Positions 1 through 11,571 are shown, counted from the stretch's first letter. The stretch is 64,000 nucleotides of DNA from Aptenodytes patagonicus (GCF_965638725.1 NC_134949.1:120961794-121025793); one strand, 5' to 3'. Made by a program: numbers and translations. Notes: generated by a model from the sequence alone, not told the origin.

Positions 1-520
1 AGGTACTGGAGTTGGGAATGACAAAATTGAAAGTCAAGATGACGCACCTTCAAAGGTCGATTTGTGCACTAGGGAAGCCACTAACATTACATCAGCTGGT
101 GATCGAAGCAGTGTGGAAAGAGAGGTAGCAGAACATCTAGCAAAAGGGTTCTGGAGTGACATTTACAGCACAGAAGCCTGTCAAATACATTTACCACCTG
201 CAGTTCCAAAAGAGTGCTTGGAGCCAGTATATTCGGGGAAAAAATCAGAGTGTCCGTGGCTGGGTATCAGGATCAGTGAAAGTCCTGAACCTTGCTCTCA
301 ACGAACTTTTACAACATTGAATTCTGTCAACTGCCCCTTTATAAGCAACCTTAGTACTGAAGGATGCTCCAACAGCTCTGAAATAAGCAGTGGAGATTAT
401 GTTCAGGGACAGCAACAAGAACAGTGTCCCTATAATTATGTGATAAGTTTGGGAGAGGATTCAGAAACTGACACCGAGGGAGACAGTGAATCCTGTTCAG
501 CAAGAGAACAAGAATGTGAG
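1..520 (+). CDS. BACH1: BACH1, internal coding exon (5' part outside window)
   Basis: Partial exon of the transcription repressor BACH1, a BTB-CNC-bZIP protein that pairs with small MAF proteins at MARE/antioxidant-response elements and represses HMOX1 and related genes until heme binds it. The frame is open from base 2 (173 codons) with no initiator Met, so this is an internal exon. Three Cys-Pro heme-regulatory motifs are visible: ECPW (251-256), NCPF (332-337) and QCPY (425-430). From memory they match human Cys435, Cys461 and Cys492. An acidic stretch, GEDSETDTEGDSE, follows. The exon ends after GAG at a strong donor, gtaaga (521), in phase 0. The BTB domain must lie upstream of the window. 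The sequence is very close to mammalian BACH1 as I recall it, so identity is secure. Confidence 0.97.
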
Positions 521-2283
521 GTAAGAACATCCGGGTGTATCTTCTGCTTCCCTGTCTTTTAAAGCCCTATTCAAAAACCTAATTCGGAGTCTCTTGAGGG
601 GTTTTTTTGTGGTTGCTTGTTTTAAAAATCTGGGAAATGAAACTTTAAATAAACATTCAAAGGCTTGTATGGAAGATCACTGTTAATTGAGGGAGAAATA
701 TTTTTTGGTAGCATATTGAAGTGGTAGATGCTTAGGTATTAGATCTCTTCATATATTTTTCTGGAACAACTTTATCAGAAAAGGTTGTGAGTCTTAAACC
801 AAGGCATGGGGGTTCTTTTTTAGAATTTTTTTTTTTTCTACTTCAGTTAAACTTAAGAAAACTCTAAACTTCTTGGAATCTTTGTTTTGTAGAAACTTAA
901 GTTTTCCTGGTTTTTATTCTGAGCTGTGGGGAGAAGGTGGGAAAGAAATGATACTTCAGATTTACTGTGAAATGAAAATTAAGTTTTCAAGCTGGCTTCA
1001 GTAGCTGTGTATTTAAGACTGCTTTAATAGTACTGCCCTCTCTAAAACTGAGGTTATATTTGTTCCTCCAACTGCAGAAATTATTTGGCACTTCTTTCCT
1101 TTATGTCATTGCTTTGGTAGTGTTTTAGGCAGATGCCATACATAAGTGGTCTAAGCCCAAAAGATTTTACTATATACCTAGAATGATTTCTGTCACAGTT
1201 CTTAGAACTGTAGAATTGTAACGTGACTCTCTGTATGATGGATCATTTAATGTCATGAAAATTCAGTTGTTTTTAAAGCACTAGGTTTTTTTCTTTTCAA
1301 GATGCAGGGCCTTACTGAGACTTAAAATAAGTGGAAGCTATCATCAACATAGAAAGTTGGCAGGCCAAACAAAAGGCCAGAATTAGCTAAATACATTCCT
1401 CATCTTTACATTACAAAGAAGTAGATGGAATCATTGCTGAGGGCAGTACTCCGTCCTCTTTTTTTTTTTTTGCCTGTTTGGCACCAGCGGTAGCCAAACA
1501 CAGAAAGGGTTTCTCTGCTTTTTAAACTAAATTCAGATCTTTGACCACAGCAAGGTAACATATTCTGCTACTTAATATACTCAAGTGTAAGGATTAAAAT
1601 AAACTGTCTTTAGTTGGATACTTCATAAAATGTGGCAATTATTTTGTAAAAGTAAAGATGTTTGCCAGTATTAATCAGGACTTCATGATCTACATATGTT
1701 TCAGAAGCTTCTGCTTCTGTAGCTCAGGTGTACACAGTAGCAAAAGCCTGGTTCTCTTCTCCAGCATTAAGAATTGCAAGACAAATATTGTAACCTATAT
1801 TTTAAGTAAATGCCTGTTTCAGATGAACTTTTCCTGCAGAAAACTATAGGTATAAAAATGTATGCAGCATACAGTCTTAATAGCAGCTTAGGGGAAACTT
1901 TAGACTGTATTAGTTGTGTATTAGACTGTATTCTTGACACCCGTTTTGTGCACCACCTAACCATTTTTTTCCTGGAGTGTATCACTTAATTATTTGCTGC
2001 ACACATGGATAGATTTCATCCTACCCTGAATATGGTTTTGAGGATCTAGTGTAACTGTGCAAAGTACTCAGTTATTTTGCCTGTGCTTGAACTCATCTAG
2101 TTGAAACCCCTGCATTTTATCCACCTCACCTGATGGCTACATTAGCTTGCTCTTGTCTCTGAGATTTAGGAAGAAAGATGAGTTGTGTGGTAAAGAATGC
2201 TTAAAATAAAAACTTGAATTGGCCTGTTGGTGTTCGTGTATATCAGTTTCACCTTTGATTTACAACTGTATCTTACATTCTAG
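521..2283 (+). other. BACH1: BACH1 intron
   Basis: Phase-0 intron, 1.76 kb, with donor gtaaga at 521 and acceptor ttctag ending at 2283. It is AT-rich and I recognise no repeat family in it. Short open frames here (for example 1658-1849) lack any recognisable protein. Confidence 0.93.
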
Positions 2284-2490
2284 GTAAAACTGCCGTTTAA
2301 TGCACAAAGGATTATCTCACTTTCCAGAAATGACTTCCAGTCATTTCTGAAAATGCATAAATTAACTCCTGAACAATTGGACTGTATTCATGATATCCGA
2401 AGACGAAGTAAGAATAGAATTGCAGCACAGCGATGTCGTAAGAGAAAACTTGACTGCATACAAAATCTTGAATCTGAAATTGAAAAACTG
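2284..2490 (+). CDS. BACH1: BACH1, CNC/bZIP exon
   Basis: A 69-codon exon, phase 0 at both ends, encoding the DNA-binding core of BACH1. The first ~40 residues ([16 protein letters not shown] and onward) are the CNC homology region. The basic region follows, with the bZIP signature NRIAAQRCR (Asn, seven residues, Arg), which contacts the MARE half-site. The first leucine-zipper heptads (NLESEIEKL) close the exon, so the zipper is split across the next intron. Acceptor ttctag and donor gtatgt are both good consensus sites. The exon contains no ATG-initiated ORF of its own, and was read by splicing frame. Every key DNA-contact residue I can name is intact. Confidence 0.97.
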
Positions 2491-4524
2491 GTATGTATAA
2501 ATATTCATTACTGTTGACTTGAGTCTTTCTCTAAACATCTTGACTGGACATCTGGCAATAGTTTGAGAGTGAGGTGGCTTACTACTTTTTCCACTCAAGC
2601 TTAGAAAATTTTATCAGTCTTAGATGACTTCTTGATAGCAGTTCCAGATTTTCTGTGCTTTACTGTAAAGTACACACATTTTTCCTTCTGTGGACTTGTT
2701 TCCATTCAAGTAAAAGTGCATCACAGCATAATTTTTGGTGAATGGTGTTTCTGAAGCCCATCAGCATTGAACTTAATTGTACAGAATGATTCCCAAACCG
2801 TCATCCCACTCTACTTGTTTTGTACCTCTTTCCCCTTTTCTTGCTTTGTGTTTTTGTTCTTCAGCTCGTGGTATTGCTCATGATCAAGTTTACAGTTATG
2901 CAATTGTTAGTTGTGTAAGTATTGTTCTTGTAACATACCAACATGGGCTGGTGAACTGTTTCCTGAGTCTTGAATCTTAAAAATGAGACCCTTGCAGAAA
3001 GGCAGAAGATATAGCAGAACTCAGGAAGCTGCTTGCCTTTTTAGCACTTGTATCAAGATTGTAGCTGAGGAATTAATGCATCCAGATTTCTCTGCAACCA
3101 TCTGTTAATATAATTTCTCCTTCTTAAAAGGCAGTAAAAAGATAAATATGTAGCTTAAGAGAAATGTGGATAATCTGAAGTTCTCCTGGCAAGAAAATAA
3201 TTGTGAGTGGCTTTTTTCTGGTCTTTGTTTCTGACCCTCTCATCTCAGTTTCATAGTTGATCGTACCACGTGCACTAAATAGTTCAGTTGTTTAGGGTTA
3301 CTGTACGCCTAATTCTTGTTTATGGAGTGTTTTAGACTTTGTGTTTATGTACATAAATTTGGTATCTGCATTAGCTAGGAACATACGCAGTCATATTGCA
3401 CCTTTCTCCTTATGACTTCAGAGTGAAAAGGAAAATAAAATTAGAGCAAAGTGCCATGAGCTAGAAACCTATTTTCCTGAAGCGGTCCATCATCTTTCAC
3501 TACGTGCACTTCTACTTCTGCTACAAAGGAGATAGACTTTGAAGGAAGGCCTGCAGTGCCATACAGCCCTGATGAGTTGACAGAGCAACTCATTCAGTGT
3601 GCTGACTGAAGAAGATACTCTGAGAGGGAGGGAAATCAGGTGATTGTGTTAATAACAGTTATATTATTCTGACTAAAGAGAGAAGTCGCATTTCTGACAG
3701 TTCAGAACTTTCTGCCTGTTTTTGTCATATTGTCATTTCTGTTTGTTATGTAACTTTGTCAATATTGTGCAACAGTTGAGGGGGGAAATTAGAGATTCAT
3801 CTGCGAGATCAGACCTGTACTTGACTAAGTGACTGATTATCAAAGTATAACACCCTTTCTTTTGTGGATCTGTGCTAGAACAGACTGAATGTCTGCTGTT
3901 TGACAGATAACACTGTGCAAGGTCTAGACAATGAGTGTCGAGAATTGTGAGGTGAGGTCTGAGTTACGAATCATGCTCTAGGCACAGATACGTTCCAGTA
4001 GCTTATTTTTTCCAACTGTGCAGGTAAGTTTCTTCAGAACTTCTTGAAAAGACCTTGTTTGGAGCTGTTGAACATGTCTGACAGCCACTGATGTTGTGCA
4101 CCATCAAACTTGTGTAAGTCATGCACGAATAGAGAAACTTTTAAGATCTGCCTGGGCATAATTTCCAGGTGGGTGGAAGAAAAGAGACATCTGTGAAAGG
4201 TGTTGTGTGGTACATCCAGGTCGCTTAATGCATGATGACTCCTGCCTTGTTCTGCTTCTCTGCGTCAGTTGTGTCTCAGACTGTTAGTCTTTGATCTTCT
4301 CATGGTATCCTCTGTAATGTGGCTTTGAGAGAGGATAATATGGTGTAGCTATAGTTTGAAAATTCTTGACAAGTAGATAATACTCTCTACTATAGCCTGT
4401 TAGGAAATATTATTTGGTTAAATTCCTCATCCTGGCTTCCAGTATGTGCAGCATGTTGTCTTGTATTAATTTGTTTGTTGTTGCTTATCAGGCTTTTGTT
4501 CTCTCAGATTAAAAGATAGTATTT

Positions 4525-5307
4525 GTGGTGCGTTTCTTGGGGAAAGTCCTACATCTGGAACAGACTAATCCTCTGCATAAGTAGAGGCTGGAGACCAACT
4601 GGCTGGAGAGTAGCTTTGCTGAAAAGGACCTTGGGAGTCTGGGCAGACAGCAAGCTGAGCGTGGGTCAGCAGCGTGTCCAGGCTGAAAAAAAGGCCATCA
4701 GTGTTCTGGGCTGTGTTAACAGGAGCACAGCCAGTGGTTCAAGGGCAGTGATTGTACTCCTATACTTAACACATGCAAGACTGAATCTTTTGTCCAGTTT
4801 TGACCCCTCCCAGTGCCAGAAGTACGTTCACAAACTGGAGCAAGGTTAGGAGAAGGCCACTGGGATGGTCAGGCCTGGAGTACTTCTCCTATGGTGAGAG
4901 ACAGAGGAAACAGGGCTTCTGCTTGGAGAAGAGGTGGCTGTGGGGAGACCTAATAGCCACCTGCCCATATCTATGGGGAAGTCCTCAAGATCATGTAGCC
5001 ATTGGGAGTGGAAGATCTTCGGCTTCTCAGGGGTAGTACTTCACAACAGGAGAACAAGAGACGTTGTCATAAATTAAAGTGGGAGGTTTCAACTGGATAT
5101 AAGGAAACACTTTTTTCCAGTGGGGACAGGCAGGCAATGGAGCAGGTTACCCAGAGAGGTTGTGCATGCTCTATCCTTGCAGGTTTTCGTGATGTGAGTG
5201 AGCAAAGCCCTGGGTAGCCTGACCTTACCCAGAGCTGACTTTGTTTTGAGCAGGAGGTTGGACTACAGACTTCCTGAGGTACCTCCCTGCCCAAGTGATT
5301 CTGTAAA
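4525..5307 (+). mobile_element. Ancient CR1 LINE fragment (3' end of ORF2)
   Basis: Degraded 3' portion of a CR1 retrotransposon. Translation of 4610-4720 gives LLKRTLGVWADSKLSV, which parallels [16 protein letters not shown] in the younger CR1 at 28.5 kb. The C-terminal segment, then a 3' UTR-like stretch ending in gattctgtaaaag, occur in the right order. There are many frameshifts and stops, so it is far older than the three young CR1 copies. The 5' boundary is uncertain by tens of bases. Confidence 0.8.
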
Positions 5308-6417
5308 AGTGAAAGTCTTATGTTAACCTCTATTTATATTGAAGAAAAACGCTGTTCGGTACTGAATCTAACTGTTATCTGGAAGAATTACGTTTGGTCA
5401 TTTCTCTTGATCTTCTGTACTGATAATGTCATTTTTGACCCCCATATAGTCTTTGCTTATTGATCTTTCAGGTGAACCTATGTGTTCTTATTGTTCACTA
5501 ATGTTCCATATTTGAGAATACATGCTCAAGGAGATGTTGGCTTGTTAGAAACAGCTCTTTCAGAGCACCTGTGTATATTCACATTCCTTGTACTTTCTCA
5601 CTTCAAAGCTTTAAAATGAGGGTACTTGTGAGGGGGAGCAGAGTAAAGGACACCTGGCCTTAAGAAGTGCTACTTCCCTGAAGATTCTGTAGCTCAGGAG
5701 GAGGATGTGTCAGTGAGTGACATACTGTAAGCTGTGATCCAAGAAATGTAACTGAGGTCTTGTTATAGATACTATAGCAGGGAGAGGAAGTGTGTGAACT
5801 GAACAGATTCTTCACCAGAAGAATTAAGAGCTCTCAGTTTGATTATTATGACCTCAAAACTAGCTGGCATTACTTTGCAGTATTAGTATAATGCTGCTAA
5901 AGTAAAACAATAATATTTAAATGTGTTAATCTATCAACAACTTCAGATGGGGGCAGGGAACTTACACTGGAATAACTATTTCTGAATGTTGACGTTTGTG
6001 TTAAACAGCAGTCCAGATAATTTCATCAGTCGATAATACACAGCTGAGTGCCTCTACATACCCAAAATGTACATAAAGTGATTTCAGACTAGGAGATGTG
6101 GCAACAGCTGCTCCCAGTATGCTGACAAGTAGAAGTTTATTAGCAAAGCACTCTTTCTAGTCGTTCTAGGCAAAAAGGACTGGCAACAACTGCTTGCTTC
6201 TCTTGCAAAATGCCACTTAAAGTTAGTCAGTTCTTTCAAAAAGAAGTTGTAGAGGTTGCAGTGTGAGTTTCTCCTGCAAAAAGGGATGTGAGGAGGACTG
6301 AAAATAATTAAACTTTCTAAGAGTGAATTGACAGCAATAGGGATAACATGCAGTCCCTATGATTAAGATTTATTTCTTAAAAGATACTTAAAGCTTTGTA
6401 TGTCTTCAAAACTCTGC

Positions 6418-6422
6418 CTCTT
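6418..6422. repeat. Target-site duplication, left copy (CTCTT)
   Basis: CTCTT lies immediately 5' of the solo LTR and is repeated exactly at 7015-7019. A 5-bp duplication fits retroviral integration of the ERVL type. Confidence 0.85.
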
Positions 6423-7014
6423 TGTCCTGGTTTTGGCAGGGATAGAGTTAATTTCCTTCCTAGTAGCTGGTACAGTGCTGTGTTTTGGATTTAGGGTGAG
6501 AACAATGTTGATCACACACCGATGTTTTAGTTGTTGCTAGGTAATGCTTGCACTAGTCAAGGACTTTTCAGCTTCCCATGCTCTACCGACTGAGAAGGCT
6601 GGAGGTGCACAAGAAGCCGGGAGGGGGCACAGCCAGGACAGCTGACCCAAACTGGCCAAAGGGCTATTCCATACCATGTGATGTCATGCTCAGCATATAA
6701 AGCTGGGGGAAGAAGAAGGAAGGGGGGGACGTTTGGAGTGATGGCGTTTGTCTTCCCAAGTCACCGTTACGTGTGATGGAGCCCTGCTTTCCTGGGGATG
6801 GCTGAACACCTGCCTGCCCATGGGAAGCAGTGAATGAATTCCTTGTTTTGCTTTGCTTGCGTGCACGGCTTTTGCTTTACCTATTAAACTGTCTTTATCT
6901 TGACCCGCGAGTTTTCTCACTTTTACCCTTCCGATTCTCTCCCCCATCCCAGCGGGGGGGAGTGAGCGAGCGGTTGCGTGGTGCTCAGTTGCCGACTGAG
7001 GTTAAACCACGACA
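6423..7014 (+). mobile_element. Solo LTR of an avian endogenous retrovirus (ERVL-like)
   Basis: A 592-bp element that begins TGTCCTGG and ends ACGACA, with the TG...CA termini typical of LTRs, flanked by a perfect 5-bp duplication. It carries a TATA-like box (6694-6702), a polyadenylation-type ATTAAA (6883-6888) and a short G-run (6953-6960). I recognise the family from bird genomes as an ERVL-type LTR, but cannot give its library name. No gag, pol or env sequence lies on either side, so this is what remains after recombination between the two LTRs of a provirus. It is in sense orientation within BACH1 intron 2. ERVL assignment rests on the 5-bp duplication and memory of the consensus. Confidence 0.88.
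6694..6702 (+). promoter_or_regulatory. TATA-like box in solo LTR
   Basis: CATATAAAG sits about 270 bp into the LTR, with the ATTAAA signal about 190 bp downstream. This is the expected U3-R order. Whether it still drives transcription is unknown. Confidence 0.45.
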
Positions 7015-7019
7015 CTCTT
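7015..7019. repeat. Target-site duplication, right copy (CTCTT)
   Basis: Exact copy of the five bases at 6418-6422, directly after the LTR terminal CA. Confidence 0.85.
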
Positions 7020-8246
7020 CTTTGAATTAAATTAATTATAGAACTCGAAATATGTGGCATGTTTGTTTTCAGGTTTTTTGTCCTTTTCTTTCAACTGCTT
7101 CATTATGGTCTTGCTTGTTTCCTGTCCTTCTTTGCCATTTCCTCATTTTTCTTTATTCCAGATGTTGCTTGTTTCCATCATTAGACCTCTCAGTTATCAA
7201 TGTCCTTTCATCTTCAGCCAGTTGTATCAGAAGTCTCAGAAAAATTCATGACATTGAAGTAAAAGCAAAAAAAAAGAAAGCTAATTTTTAATGAATGGTG
7301 CTTTTTTCTACTTGATATTCATTAGTGAATTGCCATCCCTTTCGCTGCCCTGTGTTTGGAAAATCCTTTTGCATTATGTAGCTAGATTGTGAGCGCTTCA
7401 GAGCAAGGACAGTCTTATTTTACATGTGAGAGGTATCTGCCACTCTTAAGCATGTTAGCTGTGTAAATAAAACTCAAGCATTCAGCCGGTATTCTCCTGT
7501 TCCAATAGTAGGTTACCTACCTAGTGACACCTCTGTTCTTGTCTCCTCGATTCATTAATCTGTCACTCCTCTGTCACTCTAAATTCTTTAACTTCCAGTG
7601 TTCTACTCGGTGCCTTGAAACAAACCGGATAGCTGCATTTCCAGAGAAAATACTTTGTTTACAATTTTAGCATGTTTTATTTCTTTAACTTTCCTATATT
7701 TTCCATTTACTTTAGAAACTCTTCTTAACTCCATTGTTTGTTCAACAGTGGACTTGAGAATTGAATTGATTTTCATCTAGCAGGATAGTATCAACAGTGA
7801 AAATGTGAAGTCTGGTTTTCAGCATTTAACTTCTAAAATATAAATCTCTGTGAAGACTGCTCTGCTTAATGTTTTGTTGACCCAGTGGTAATGGTTTAAA
7901 GGTGTTACCCTGTAGAATTAGTGTTTCAGGAATATTTATAGTAAGTGAAGCTAGCTTTCATTTATTTAATAACTACAAATTACTCTTTTGGCTGCCAGCA
8001 GGAGTTTTGAAAATGTTGTATGTCTGAAAAAGTCACTTCAAATAGCTGAGTTGGTGATGCTTCAAGAGAGGTTAGGATTGTCCTTTTGGTAGGCATTTGA
8101 TTGTGTTGCTGTTTACCTTCTTATTGCCAAATTACTTCTGTTTCAGCAGACCAGATTATTTACAGTCTTGTTTTAGCTTTGATAGGAACATAAACCATAG
8201 TTTTTGTGTTAAAATGTAGACTAAAAGGCTATTCTTCTTTTTGCAG

Positions 8247-8708
8247 CAAAATGAGAAGGAGAACTTGCTGAAGGAAAGAAACCACATTTTGTCAACTCTG
8301 GGTGAGACAAAGCAGAATCTGACTGGACTTTGCCAGCAGGTGTGTAAGGAAGCAGCCTTGAGTCACGAGCAAATACAAATACTTGCAAAATATTCTTCCT
8401 CAGATTGTCCACTGTCGTTTTTATTCCCGGAGAGAGAACGAACAGCTCCATCTGACAGTGAGCTTGCAATACCAGCATGTATAGAATTGGCAGATGGTCT
8501 TTCAGGTGTTACATCTACAAGTGAGCAGAGTTCTTGTTATCAGTGTGTGAAAAGCGCGTGTGATGCAACATATGATCAAGTACAAGAACTGCATCCGGTT
8601 TCTGTAAGAACATTGGAGAAAACTTTGCTTGTGGAACAGTGTGGACAGAGCGGTGGTATCACAGACTTCTGTCAGCAAATGACTGACAAATGCACTACGG
8701 ATGAGTGA
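8247..8708 (+). CDS. BACH1: BACH1, terminal coding exon
   Basis: Last coding exon: 153 codons plus TGA (8706-8708), entered in phase 0 after the acceptor tttttgcag. It completes the leucine zipper (KENLLKERNHILSTLGETK) and includes a fourth Cys-Pro heme motif, DCPL (8406-8411), equivalent by memory to human Cys646. The extreme C terminus, DFCQQMTDKCTTDE, appears identical to human BACH1. The middle of the tail (about 8430-8640) looks much more divergent, as expected of a disordered linker. In mammals this C-terminal region governs heme-induced nuclear export and ubiquitin-dependent turnover. Together the three exons give 395 codons, a little over half of the ~736-residue human protein. Confidence 0.97.
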   Translation, partial: QNEKENLLKERNHILSTLGETKQNLTGLCQQVCKEAALSHEQIQILAKYSSSDCPLSFLFPERERTAPSDSELAIPACIELADGLSGVTSTSEQSSCYQCVKSACDATYDQVQELHPVSVRTLEKTLLVEQCGQSGGITDFCQQMTDKCTTDE

Positions 8709-8762
8709 ATCTATTCTCTTCCTATTGCCAGCCTCTCAACATTGCAACTAAAAGTGAGATTG

Positions 8763-8769
8763 AGCATTA
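8763..8769 (+). promoter_or_regulatory. miR-155 seed match (7mer-m8)
   Basis: AGCATTA is complementary to miR-155 nucleotides 2-8 and lies 55 nt after the stop codon. BACH1 is an established miR-155 target in mammals. Function here is inferred from the seed match only. Confidence 0.55.
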
Positions 8770-10053
8770 TTGTAAAGTCACTTAGTGAAAGAAAAGATGA
8801 AACTTCATTTGAAACTACATTGACAATTACATGGTCGTCCTATTACTTGGCAAGCTTTGGGTTTGCTCTGTGTAGTTCTAGAGTGTAATTTGTATGGGTC
8901 AGCCTTGGAATTTTTTCTGTGTGGTGATGCCAAGGAGAGTTCAGGAAAGTTGTTGGAAAGTATAAACTCCGTGCACAGATGTTTATTTGTGAGGAAGCTT
9001 TAATTTAGGTATAGAGCAGCCTTCACTCTGGTTTATGCCACAGTACCTAACGCCACTCTGCATCTCGAGAAAAGCCTCCTAACAGGTGTTTATGCACAAT
9101 GACTTCTATACCTGGAATTCTTACCTCTTTAAGATTTCTCTTTTCCTGGTAGACAAACCTTAAGAAGCATATATAGCTCTGTAAATGTTTATTTTGTAGA
9201 TGGGTTAGGATAACATGACAGTATGAGGAGATTCTGGCAAGTGCGCTCTGGAACAGCTCATTGCTTCTTGCTGTTCCCATCCCTGTAGCGGAGCCGGCTT
9301 TTGTTGAATATATGCCTTTGTCTTAGCTCTCCGGTACATAGTTAAGACAACTGGAACAGCGGAGGTGCTGCAGCATACTGCTCTCTTCTCTAAATTTTGT
9401 GGGAGGAATAACAGCATACTGGGAAAGGCAGAAGTTTGATGCAATTCTTTGATTAGTGTGCATTGGATCCTCTGGCTTCTGAATCCCACATGCTTGTTAA
9501 AATTCATTGCTGTATTGTGACTTACTGTCCGAGCACCTTCAAGCTCGCTGCTGTTTGTGATAAGTTGGAATCAAAGTATTGTGAAAGTTTAAGGGCAGAT
9601 TTTTTTTTTTTAAGGTATTCAGGCACCAAATTCTTCGACTTCAGAGCCTAATTGCCTAAAGTAATCTACAAATGTATTTGTTCTCTGATCACTGGGACCA
9701 GTAAAGATCTATTTCAGAATTTTAGTCTTCAGGATACTTTTATGGCTAAACATGTAGTACATTTTCAATGGCTTGTGCTGTAAGTATAAACATATAGAAA
9801 GTATAATAAGGAAATGAGCTGGAGGGATTTCCTTTATTTACTCTGCGAAGGAGAAATTCAGCTACTAAAAATAATCCCTGTTTTTTAGATTTTTACATGG
9901 CAGTGGATGCATATTGTATACCAATGATGCTTTGTTTTTTTGATGTTATTCTCACACCAGAACTAAGTATTGAACCTCACCACAGAAAACTTTGGGTTTG
10001 CTGGTTTACAAAACATGAAGAATCTTGTACAAGCCAGTGGAATTCTTCATTTC

Positions 10054-10061
10054 CTACCTCA
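10054..10061 (+). promoter_or_regulatory. let-7 seed match (8mer)
   Basis: CTACCTCA is a perfect let-7/miR-98 8mer site (complement of nucleotides 2-8 plus A). let-7 represses BACH1 in mammalian cells, which raises HMOX1. Confidence 0.55.
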
Positions 10062-10217
10062 GAATGTATATTAGCTTTTTGTGTCTTTGTGTGCATGTAC
10101 AGTAGGCAGCAACTAAGCAAAGGACTATTGTAAATACTGCTTTGCAGGTTTATCTTGCAGTGAGACAAAACTTGTTCTTGGTAAGGCTCTTCCCTCCCCC
10201 CCTTATAGGTAACATAT

Positions 10218-10225
10218 AGCATTAA
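10218..10225 (+). promoter_or_regulatory. miR-155 seed match (8mer), abutting a poly(A) signal
   Basis: AGCATTAA is a perfect miR-155 8mer. Its last two bases are the first two bases of the AATAAA at 10224-10229, so use of that early poly(A) site would place this site at the transcript end. Confidence 0.55.
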
Positions 10226-10229
10226 TAAA
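10224..10229 (+). terminator. Candidate proximal polyadenylation signal of BACH1
   Basis: AATAAA about 1.5 kb after the stop codon. It could give a shorter 3' UTR. There is no strong GT-rich element directly downstream, so usage is doubtful. Confidence 0.3.
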
Positions 10230-10328
10230 TATATTAAGACACTTAAGCCACTTATTTAAAACAAAAATTAGAAATTTGACAGATTTCAACAGTACGTCTC
10301 ATAACCAGCATGTAATACAAGTGACTAC

Positions 10329-10337
10329 ACTACCTCA
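10329..10337 (+). promoter_or_regulatory. Composite miR-196 / let-7 seed site
   Basis: ACTACCTCA holds a miR-196 7mer-m8 match (ACTACCT, 10329-10335) overlapping a let-7 8mer (CTACCTCA, 10330-10337). Both microRNAs are known repressors of mammalian BACH1. Confidence 0.5.
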
Positions 10338-11565
10338 CCTATGGGATTGAAAGTTGATTCAAATCTCTAGTGATATCCTTGGATTTTCATCATATATCAT
10401 TACTTTTTTTAAGGGGAAAATTTATGTTAATTGAGCATAGCTTGTATAAATCACAGTGCTTGCAGTAATTGAAATTCAGAAATAAATACTACATGGCAGA
10501 CATCGTGAGGGTTCTTCTGCTTTGGATATATTTTCAGATAACTGAATTGAAATTCTTTTAAATTACTATCATTTATATATGTTGATCCTGTATATGTATT
10601 ACTCATGAAGCTCTCTGGGTTTTTTCTCCAGCATCTGTATACGCCTGGTTAATTTAACCCTGCCTTCCTCCTGTGCTGCCACCCTGGGCAGTGTTTTGCT
10701 CCTAAGTCTCCATTTTATTTAAAAAGCAAACCAACAAGAAACAATAAAAAACGAAACAGAAAGCCCCAAACCTCTCTACTGTCCATACACAATACCACTT
10801 TTAAAGCTGGTGGTACTCTGAAATGACGTGGATAATGATGTTAAAGCATTGTCCTAATAGTACACATACTCTGAAATGGAATTCCTTGGGTTAAATGTTC
10901 GTTACGAAGGGGTGGAGCATATATGTAGAGAATGACTGGCCGGGAACTTAAACATATCCACTGGCCCAAACCCCTGACACGCTTGGCTATGGATGTTGGA
11001 AAACAAGGTCGGTGATTTCCAAGCTCGGAATATCCACCAAGGAGTTGTGCTCCACTGCTGCAGTCTGGTGATCAGCCAGGGTCTGAATTCCACCCAGCAA
11101 ACGGTGCAGGGCTTCCAGTGCAGAAATCATGGCTGTCATTGACATACGATAAAATTCATGTCATATTTTTAAACCTGTGATGAACTTGATGAAGTTTGAG
11201 GGTAGGTTTTTGCCTAACCAGCTGCATCTAAATAATTTTTAAAATATTTATTTAATGCAGTAGACCTACAAGTTGCATGTTGACTTCTATAGCCTATATC
11301 ATCAACTTGCAAAAGTTAAGAATGAATGACAATTTTATGATACAGAATTCTCAGGTAAATGTTTTGGAGTTTGGTTGGGTTTTTTTCAGTGAAGAAATAC
11401 TCGATTTTGAAATTGTAAAATACTTTGTTAAAGCATGTTTTAAAATACTTTGGACAGACTTATCTTAAAGCCATAAGAGTATGATGGCATACAGATTGTA
11501 AAATAAACAGATAATTACAACAGTTGATTTTGTATCTTTCATAATTCAGTATTTTCTAAGACTAC

Positions 11566-11571
11566 AATAAA
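11566..11571 (+). terminator. Likely distal polyadenylation signal of BACH1
   Basis: AATAAA, preceded by another at 11502-11507 and followed within 50 nt by T-rich and TGT-containing sequence. It is the best candidate for the end of the gene. Confidence 0.55.

Larger units (their letters stand above)
2491..8246 (+). other. BACH1: BACH1 intron carrying a CR1 fragment and a solo LTR
   Basis: A 5.76-kb phase-0 intron inside the leucine zipper, with donor gtatgt and acceptor tttttgcag. It contains an old CR1 fragment at 4525-5307 and a solo LTR at 6423-7014, both in the same orientation as the gene. The rest (2491-4524, 5308-6417, 7020-8246) is AT-rich single-copy-looking sequence in which I recognise nothing further. 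Confidence 0.92.

Noticed and set aside
62..562. Open frame read as starting at 62 and ending at 562
   Set aside because: The start is TTG inside a continuing open frame, and the last 14 codons lie beyond a clear splice donor at 521. The real exon is 1-520.
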